The notes under the pieces are model-generated. The model worked only from the letters and a program-made list of their open reading frames with translations. It did no database searches and was not told the origin of the DNA. The position numbers were made by a program, and so were the translations under genes. A DNA stretch of 55,852 nt from an uncultured Clostridia bacterium (lineage in GTDB: Bacteria > Bacillota > Clostridia > Oscillospirales > Ruminococcaceae). Each line of letters begins with the position of its first letter. Positions within the stretch are counted from its first letter, which is position 1. Of the stretch, positions 50,340-55,852 are shown piece after piece. The stretch is from NCBI GenBank assembly GCA_945829235.1, contig CALZUA010000021.1:1-55852 (forward strand), read 5' to 3'.

Positions 50340-50432
50340 AAGTCGATTATAACATAACGCTCCGAAAAAAACCATCTCGAAGTTTTAGTTATTTTTTTAA
50401 AATTTGCTTTTATTTGGTAAATATGATAAAAT
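50340..50432. promoter_or_regulatory. Divergent promoters between the ATPase and the 633-residue gene
   Basis: Plus strand: TTGCTT (50404-50409), 17-nt spacer, TAAAAT (50427-50432). Minus strand: a TATAAT preceded by TTATGT near 50350, with only a weak -35. The spacer is very A+T-rich. Confidence 0.6.
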
Positions 50433-50462
50433 AAAGATACCATTGTTTTCAGGAGGACATTT

Positions 50463-52364
50463 ATGAAATATTGTGAAAAAGCAAAACTGGATGACACTTA
50501 CAGACGGATTCTTGAGTCGTTAAATTTCGCCGGCATTGGCTCTGAGTATTTAGGCATGTACCACTATACCATTCTCAAATGCATCAATCAAACATACAAG
50601 CTTGCTTGTGGCATTAAGCTTGATTCATGTTGCTTTGACCACTGTTCACTAAAAAATCGAACTCCCTTTTATGAAATAAGAAAAATTTTGTACTCCAAAA
50701 AGATAAATATAGATGAATTCATTAATTGTGCTATATTGCCATTTCTTCCGCCAAATAGTTTTGAAGTACCTTCTCAAAATAATGTAGTAGTATACAGTTC
50801 ACTTACAGCATGTTACTTGATAACTGCCACAGTTGTGTCTTTTCTATTAGATGAAGGCAAGATTGACAAGAATAACGATGGGAATACTGTGGTTTATCTA
50901 CCGATTGAACAGGATTGTACTTTGGGGTATTTTATAGGTCGCTATATTGAACATCAAGTTCTTCATCCTGAAACTACCGCTGAGTATAATGACAGAGAGA
51001 ATGCTAAGAAAGAATATTACTACAATATTTCGAAAATCAATCAGAGCGAAGATACCGATTCGATGTTTCAAAGTGAAATATATTCTCACAGCAAGAAAAT
51101 CAACGACAATATGAGGGATATTCTGAAACGACATTTAATGCTGGGCGAAAGCGAAGATTTTTCTGCGTACACCTATAATGATATTGTCCTTATGCTTTAC
51201 AAGTTAGAATCGGAAAACACAAGAGTACACAAGGTTGTTGAATCTCCGAGTTCAGAAACAATGCCTTTCCTTGGCTATTCAGCACTTAGGCAAAAGACAG
51301 CTCAAATATCCGGTGATATTTTTGAGCACCTGCCTACGAAAATAATTTATGAAATTAACAGCAATTGTTCACAGACATATTTTGAAGTCAATGAGATTAT
51401 AAGACAGATATATCTTTTTGCAGAGGCTTTATATTTTGGAAACAAACAAGAATATTTTGAGGAGTTTATTGAGCTACTTCGTTCGAACATCTCAAGCATC
51501 ACCATTGATTCAATTCCTACACTTATTGAATCTTTCACAGGGGTAATTACCGAGCCTCAAAACCCATTTGAGGAGTTGATCAACTGCACTTCTCTGCTCA
51601 AGCTGGCATCATTTGTCAAAGAAACAAGAGCTATATTACATTATATAATAGAAAACTCCAGCACTTTTACGACAAATGTACCGATAATTCACGACAAATA
51701 CTATATAGGAAAAATATTTCCTATGATTATTCAAGAAAGCAAACAATACTTGCATTCTATGATGAAAACCATTGATTATGAAATGACAACGCTTGGCATT
51801 CCCGAAAATGTTGAGGAACAAAAAAACTATATAGATAGTGTATATAGAATTTACAAAAATCTCTGGGGACCGGTAATTGATGCACCTTTAATCGATCACA
51901 TGGCATGCACTCAGATTATAAAATCAATTAAGGACAAGAGATTTAAAAATTTCAACTGTCTGAATTTCTATGGCCGCAGGACAAGAAAAGACGGCATATT
52001 CAGGGCACAGTATAACCGGGAATCGCAGAATACCCAAACTTTGTCATCTATGATAAGTCATGACAAGTTCACAACAGAAGACTGTATGTTAATTATGAGC
52101 CTTATTGACACACAGAAATACTGTTTTTTCAACATTGATATTTTTTCTGTCTACAAAGAGATTCTTAAAGTATTAGATGTCCTTGACTACGTTCTTACAG
52201 CAGATAATCTTGACTATGCAAAATCTCCTTTCAGGCATCTGAGAGCAGGCGAAGCTGTGTTAAACGAGTGGGGAAAGGTAATTCCTGGCCTTGCTGACTA
52301 TTTCAATAACACACTGAAAATACCGGTTACCGGAATGGAGGAACTTGAAAAATTGCGCTTTTGA
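50463..52364 (+). CDS. Large protein of unknown family
   Basis: 633 residues, ATG behind TTCAGGAGGACATTT. No signal peptide; one hydrophobic stretch (SLTACYLITATVVSFLL, about 112-130) could be a buried helix. A Cys/His cluster lies at 48-62 (CGIKLDSCCFDHC). Otherwise it is helical and rich in Ile/Tyr/Asn. Base composition is much more A+T-rich than that of its neighbours, pointing to a different origin. It is divergently paired with the HerA-like ATPase and followed by the structured RNA and the primase-helicase. I cannot assign a function; a transfer, scaffold or abortive-infection role would all fit. Confidence 0.75.
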   Translation: MKYCEKAKLDDTYRRILESLNFAGIGSEYLGMYHYTILKCINQTYKLACGIKLDSCCFDHCSLKNRTPFYEIRKILYSKKINIDEFINCAILPFLPPNSFEVPSQNNVVVYSSLTACYLITATVVSFLLDEGKIDKNNDGNTVVYLPIEQDCTLGYFIGRYIEHQVLHPETTAEYNDRENAKKEYYYNISKINQSEDTDSMFQSEIYSHSKKINDNMRDILKRHLMLGESEDFSAYTYNDIVLMLYKLESENTRVHKVVESPSSETMPFLGYSALRQKTAQISGDIFEHLPTKIIYEINSNCSQTYFEVNEIIRQIYLFAEALYFGNKQEYFEEFIELLRSNISSITIDSIPTLIESFTGVITEPQNPFEELINCTSLLKLASFVKETRAILHYIIENSSTFTTNVPIIHDKYYIGKIFPMIIQESKQYLHSMMKTIDYEMTTLGIPENVEEQKNYIDSVYRIYKNLWGPVIDAPLIDHMACTQIIKSIKDKRFKNFNCLNFYGRRTRKDGIFRAQYNRESQNTQTLSSMISHDKFTTEDCMLIMSLIDTQKYCFFNIDIFSVYKEILKVLDVLDYVLTADNLDYAKSPFRHLRAGEAVLNEWGKVIPGLADYFNNTLKIPVTGMEELEKLRF

Positions 52365-52487
52365 AAAAAAGCAGCCGCGAAACAAGGCAAAAGTTCGCTC
52401 TTTTCCCCTTTTTATAAAGAGTTTTTTTGAAAAAGCGCAACTTTACTAACATACAACTAATATGTGATACCCCGGATAAAGGACAGG

Positions 52488-52759
52488 CGCACTCGACTTC
52501 GAATAAAAGCTCCGAGTGCGATCTCCTCCGCTCTCATGTATGCTCAAAAAATTTTACATAAGGAATACGAGCGAACAAGGTTTTCCGTCGCAGCGTGATG
52601 TCGGAAAAGGACTTCTCCTCCATTGTGAGCGAAGCCTGCGGCGGACGGGACACTGCTTCCTGTTATTGAAGAGTGTCCCCCATCTTAGTTGCTCTCTCCG
52701 ACAGACAGATGGTTATTGTTCATCCCCCTGATTCTCAAAAGGAATCAGGGGGATTTTTT
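52488..52759 (+). ncRNA. Structured leader or small RNA before the primase-helicase
   Basis: Ordered hairpins: CGCACTCG/CGAGTGCG (52488-52520), TTTTCCG/CGGAAAA (52581-52608), GGGACACT/AGTGTCCC (52647-52679), CCATCT/AGATGG (52680-52711) and a terminator CCCCCTGATTC/GAATCAGGGGG with six T (52724-52759). No good coding frame. It may be an attenuating leader of the downstream gene or an independent RNA. Confidence 0.5.
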
Positions 52760-52774
52760 ACATTGCTGATAACA

Positions 52775-52792
52775 TTAGATAACGCTATCTAA
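52775..52792. promoter_or_regulatory. Palindrome before the primase-helicase
   Basis: TTAGATA-ACGC-TATCTAA, perfect 7-bp arms, ending 4 bp before GGAGGAG. Candidate operator or translation-blocking hairpin. Confidence 0.55.
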
Positions 52793-52809
52793 CAATGGAG
52801 GAGAAAACC

Positions 52810-55425
52810 ATGATTAAACTATGTATCAGCAACATCTGCCTGAAAAATACCCCTAAATCAGAAATCAACATTAGTGCTGTGGCAAAGGACATCGCCAAGC
52901 ATCGGGAAACAGTGAGCGTACACGAATTGGGTGAAATTATATCGGAAGGATACACTTTCTGTCCCTGCACATTTACCCAGCCCAGAAAAAAGAAGGAATT
53001 TATTGAACAAATGCAGCTTTTCGTCCTTGATTTTGACGGACCTGCCGGCACTCACGAATCGTGCCCGCTAAAAATCAACGACGCCCTGATAAGAGCGAAG
53101 AAATACAACCTGCCTGTTGTCATTGCCTATGAAACCAAATCATCTGTCGATTACGGACGGTACAGACTTATTTTCAAGTACAACGAGCCGGTTTTCGACA
53201 AAAGAATGATGGAGGTAATCAACAGGCTTTTGCTTTGCGTTTTTCCCGAGGCGGACCAATCCACCAAAGACCTCTCTAAAATGTACTTTCCCGGAAAAAA
53301 TGTAAAATATTTTTGCGATGACGCTTTCTATATAGATTCTCTTGCAATAGCCGCCGAAGCTGTCGAAAAAGAATTATTCGCAAACTCATGGAATTATAAG
53401 ATAAATACAATTATTGACAAAACGGGAATTGTCACAAAGGGGCAGAATATTCTTATTGACTTTGATTTAGAAAACGAAAATGTTGACGCATACGAGGTTC
53501 AGACCTTTTCACCATACGAATTTTCTCTGGAAAACAGCCCCGGCACACAATTAAATAATAGAATATCGGGGCTGAAAAAAAGAGAAAAGCCGTGTGTGTT
53601 TTTCGCCAAAACGAAAATCAGCCTCAAGAAATCACATCTCAAAGGAAATCCAAACTATACCCATATAATTAAATTCGACAGCTATACCACCGAATCCTGC
53701 AAACTGCTGAACGAATTTGTTTCCGGATACAGAAAGCTAGAGCACAGCGAATGGATTGGCGTTATGTCAAACCTTATTCATATTGAGGGCGGGCAAACAC
53801 AGTTTCTGAATACCATTGGCAAATACGGCGGCCTCTATGATAACCCCGATGTAAGAGAACAGCAGATGCGCTTTTTTATAAACCAAGGCTATAACCCGTT
53901 TCGATGCGAAAACTATTGCCCTTACGCAGAAATTTGCAAGCACGAAAAAAATATGATATCCACTTTGAAGAAGAATAAGCATAGCATGAAAAAGCTGCCG
54001 GGAGAACCGACATACAGTGACATTTCCGATGTCAGAAATGAGCTTTATTCAGAAATACAAAATGCCGCTCAAAAGGCAAACACTTTCAGTGTGATAAAGA
54101 CGCAGACCGGCATCGGAAAGACTTTGGCTGCGCTTAACTTTATGCTTTCCTCACCAAGGCGGGTTATTATTGCATTTCCAACACTTGACCTTATGCACGA
54201 GATATTTGAGCGGGCTGTTAGTATGGGAATTGAGGCAATGTGTACAAGCTCCATATACGATATTTACGGCTTATTAAGCCGGAATGAACGCGAAGAAATA
54301 GAGCGGTATTATACATACGGCGCTGCGATGATACCTATAAGACTGCTTGAAAAATACAGCAAATCCAACGCTTATATCGCCAACCATCTGAAACAAAACA
54401 AGCTTATTCAGAATTTTCAAGGACACATTTTTACAACTCACGCAAAACTTTTGACGATGGGTTCAATTATTTCATCAGATGATATTGTCATAATAGATGA
54501 GGATATAACCCGTCAGATGATTCAAATCAACAGCATTTCCGAAAAAGACCTTATTTCTATGATGAATTTTGCTGAACGTACAGGGAAATACAGTATTTCA
54601 TCTAAATTCAATGATTTGATTAGAAAAGCAAAGGGCAATACTTCTATAGCGCACTTCCCTTCTTTGATTATGGAATATGAAGAACAGAATAGTTTGATTG
54701 AAGATATAAAGCGAAATAACCTGACTTTTAACAGCTGTATTATTGGGGCAATCTCGGCTCAAAACTTTTACTATGACAGTTATAGCTCGAATTTCTTTTT
54801 CTCGCTGCGAAAATTTCTTCCATACTCCGGCACTTATATAATGCTTTCCGCAACTGCCAATAAAGAGATTTGCAGCAAGCTCTACGGAAATATGAGTTTT
54901 TATTTTCACGAATGTGCCAAGGTGAAATACAAAGGAAAAATCAATCTTTTCGCCGACAAGACATACAGCAGAACTTGTCTTAAAAACGAACCGGAGCTTG
55001 TTGATAAAATTGTCGAAAACCACCCTGGGAACTGCTTTATCTCGTTTATGAACGAAATGCACAAAATACCTGTTCCCGATGATAACAAGCTGTATTACGG
55101 GAAAGCTCTTGGGACAAATTCTTTTTCAGGCAAGGATATTGCAATTATTGGTACACCTCACGTTCCCGAGTATGTATATAAGCTATACGCCGCCGAGCTA
55201 TGCCATGAAACAAACTCCTCACTTGCTGTACGAAAGACGAAATACTCAAACTTTGAATTTGAGTTAATGACATTTGACGAGCCTTTTCTCAAAGAAATTC
55301 AAGCATATATTATTTCAGCCGAATTGGAGCAGGCTGTCGGCAGAGCAAGGCTTATCAGCAACGACTGCACCGTTTCCGTTTACAGTTCTTTTCCCGTGGA
55401 ACAGGCGGAAATTGTGGCGAGCTGA
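52810..55425 (+). CDS. Primase-like/SF2 helicase fusion, element replication protein
   Basis: 871 residues from MIKLCISNICLKN (GGAGGAGAAAACC). Residues about 60-190 look like an archaeo-eukaryotic primase/PrimPol core: FVLDFDGPAG (Asp74, Asp76), VIAYETKSSVDYGRYRLIF, then TKDLSKMYFPGKN. A Cys cluster (Cys366, Cys370, Cys376) follows. From about 425 it is an SF2 helicase: Walker A TQTGIGKTLAA (431-440), DEAD-type box IIDEDI, motif III MLSATAN and motif VI QAVGRARL near the end. Such fusions start and unwind replication of plasmids, phages and integrated elements. It suggests the right element replicates after excision. The primase assignment is by motif only. Confidence 0.78.
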   Translation: MIKLCISNICLKNTPKSEINISAVAKDIAKHRETVSVHELGEIISEGYTFCPCTFTQPRKKKEFIEQMQLFVLDFDGPAGTHESCPLKINDALIRAKKYNLPVVIAYETKSSVDYGRYRLIFKYNEPVFDKRMMEVINRLLLCVFPEADQSTKDLSKMYFPGKNVKYFCDDAFYIDSLAIAAEAVEKELFANSWNYKINTIIDKTGIVTKGQNILIDFDLENENVDAYEVQTFSPYEFSLENSPGTQLNNRISGLKKREKPCVFFAKTKISLKKSHLKGNPNYTHIIKFDSYTTESCKLLNEFVSGYRKLEHSEWIGVMSNLIHIEGGQTQFLNTIGKYGGLYDNPDVREQQMRFFINQGYNPFRCENYCPYAEICKHEKNMISTLKKNKHSMKKLPGEPTYSDISDVRNELYSEIQNAAQKANTFSVIKTQTGIGKTLAALNFMLSSPRRVIIAFPTLDLMHEIFERAVSMGIEAMCTSSIYDIYGLLSRNEREEIERYYTYGAAMIPIRLLEKYSKSNAYIANHLKQNKLIQNFQGHIFTTHAKLLTMGSIISSDDIVIIDEDITRQMIQINSISEKDLISMMNFAERTGKYSISSKFNDLIRKAKGNTSIAHFPSLIMEYEEQNSLIEDIKRNNLTFNSCIIGAISAQNFYYDSYSSNFFFSLRKFLPYSGTYIMLSATANKEICSKLYGNMSFYFHECAKVKYKGKINLFADKTYSRTCLKNEPELVDKIVENHPGNCFISFMNEMHKIPVPDDNKLYYGKALGTNSFSGKDIAIIGTPHVPEYVYKLYAAELCHETNSSLAVRKTKYSNFEFELMTFDEPFLKEIQAYIISAELEQAVGRARLISNDCTVSVYSSFPVEQAEIVAS

Positions 55426-55510
55426 ATTGTTATTCAGGCGTTTTTCGATTATATATTATATTCGTGTAGCTATATATAAGCTATCCGTTTATAACGGCAA
55501 ACAGAAAAAT

Positions 55511-55546
55511 CCCCATATCCGCGCTGGATATGGGGAAAATTTTTTT
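55511..55546 (+). terminator. Hairpin between the primase-helicase and DUF960 genes
   Basis: CCCCATATCC / GGATATGGGG, 10-bp stem, 5-nt loop, then AAAATTTTTTT. It lies directly before the DUF960 ribosome site, so it may act as partial terminator. Confidence 0.8.
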
Positions 55547-55559
55547 GAGGAGGTAAACA

Positions 55560-55847
55560 ATGTTTCAAAACCAGCGCTACGCCACAAGCGGCATCAACAG
55601 CGAGCTCCCGTTGATGACGCAAATTATTCTCTGGGGGCTTATAGACACAATGGAGGTAACCGAGAAAGACTACCTCCAAGTTTTTTGCCTTTCTGTTGAA
55701 GGCGGGAAACAGCGGATAATTCACGAGCAAGAACAGCCCGAGTACCGCAAGGAATACCTGTTCCCGAGCAAAAACCCCGTTACCGCAAAAGTGTACGTTA
55801 TCGACGACGAAACGCACTCGACAATGCTGCTTGCCGAGGAATATTGA
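55560..55847 (+). CDS. DUF960 family protein
   Basis: 95 residues, ATG behind TTGAGGAGGTAAACA. MFQNQRYATSGINSELPLM, LWGLIDTMEVTEKDYLQVF and EQEQPEYRKEY are the DUF960 signatures; small proteins of this family travel with plasmids, phages and ICEs. Function unknown. A further GAGGAGG at the window end indicates another gene right after it. Confidence 0.85.
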   Translation: MFQNQRYATSGINSELPLMTQIILWGLIDTMEVTEKDYLQVFCLSVEGGKQRIIHEQEQPEYRKEYLFPSKNPVTAKVYVIDDETHSTMLLAEEY

Positions 55848-55852
55848 GGAGG

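Noticed and set aside
52516-52731. 71-codon frame MRSPPLSCMLKK
   Set aside because: No ribosome site, and it is crossed by stable hairpins and a terminator; better explained as RNA.

Overview
The window comes from a low-to-mid G+C Firmicute, most likely a Clostridia member near Ruminococcus/Oscillospiraceae. The reasons are strong AGGAGG ribosome sites, consensus TTGACA/TATAAT promoters, frequent TTG/GTG starts, a Tn1549-type conjugative backbone, a GH5 lipoprotein cellulase, a BirA-controlled biotin operon and SpoVT and SpoVG homologues. It holds two mobile elements around a chromosomal segment of about 15 kb.

Left element (1 to about 27.75 kb). Nearly everything is on the minus strand, so transcription runs from about 27.4 kb towards position 1. 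In that order it carries: DUF6075, ParA and ParB, a DUF6017 wHTH protein, an XRE regulator, small proteins, a zeta-type kinase, a PAPS-reductase-like protein, a PcfB-like protein, the VirD4-type coupling protein (broken), a Maff2 pilin-like protein, a TrbL-like membrane protein, PrgI, VirB4, a DNA methyltransferase-like protein, a CD1108-like membrane protein, DUF4315, topoisomerase III, a RelB/YoeB toxin-antitoxin pair (plus strand), a large surface protein, SSB, a tandem-SpoVG protein and the start of a large partial gene. This is a Tn1549-like integrative conjugative element; relaxase and oriT are not in view. Four covarying hairpin units sit between its transfer genes. The right boundary is a 3' tRNA fragment near 27.71 kb. 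Beside it lies a tyrosine integrase ruined by a stop, a frameshift and an IS256-family insertion whose own transposase has an amber stop. The element looks partly decayed.

Middle (30.5 to 45.3 kb). A PolC-type PHP domain protein with altered metal ligands is paired with a small Cys-phosphatase-like protein. Next is a gene-poor stretch with phased repeats, big hairpins and a candidate small RNA. Then come birA-bioY-bioB-bioD-bioA behind a consensus promoter with a BirA-like operator, an unusual MIP channel, tRNA-Gln(CTG), a GH5 cellulase lipoprotein, and two secreted glycoside-hydrolase-like/amidase proteins.

Right element (about 45.73 kb to beyond the window end). A large serine recombinase reads without a stop into the last 152 codons of spoVT. 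This implies that an element integrated inside spoVT and captured its 3' part as the recombinase C-terminus. The element carries a HerA/VirB4-like ATPase, a divergent 633-residue protein of unknown family, a structured leader RNA, a primase-like/SF2 helicase fusion and a DUF960 protein. It resembles the sporulation-gene-interrupting (skin-type) elements, but in spoVT. This is the most interesting system in the window; its far end and the 5' part of spoVT would lie to the right.
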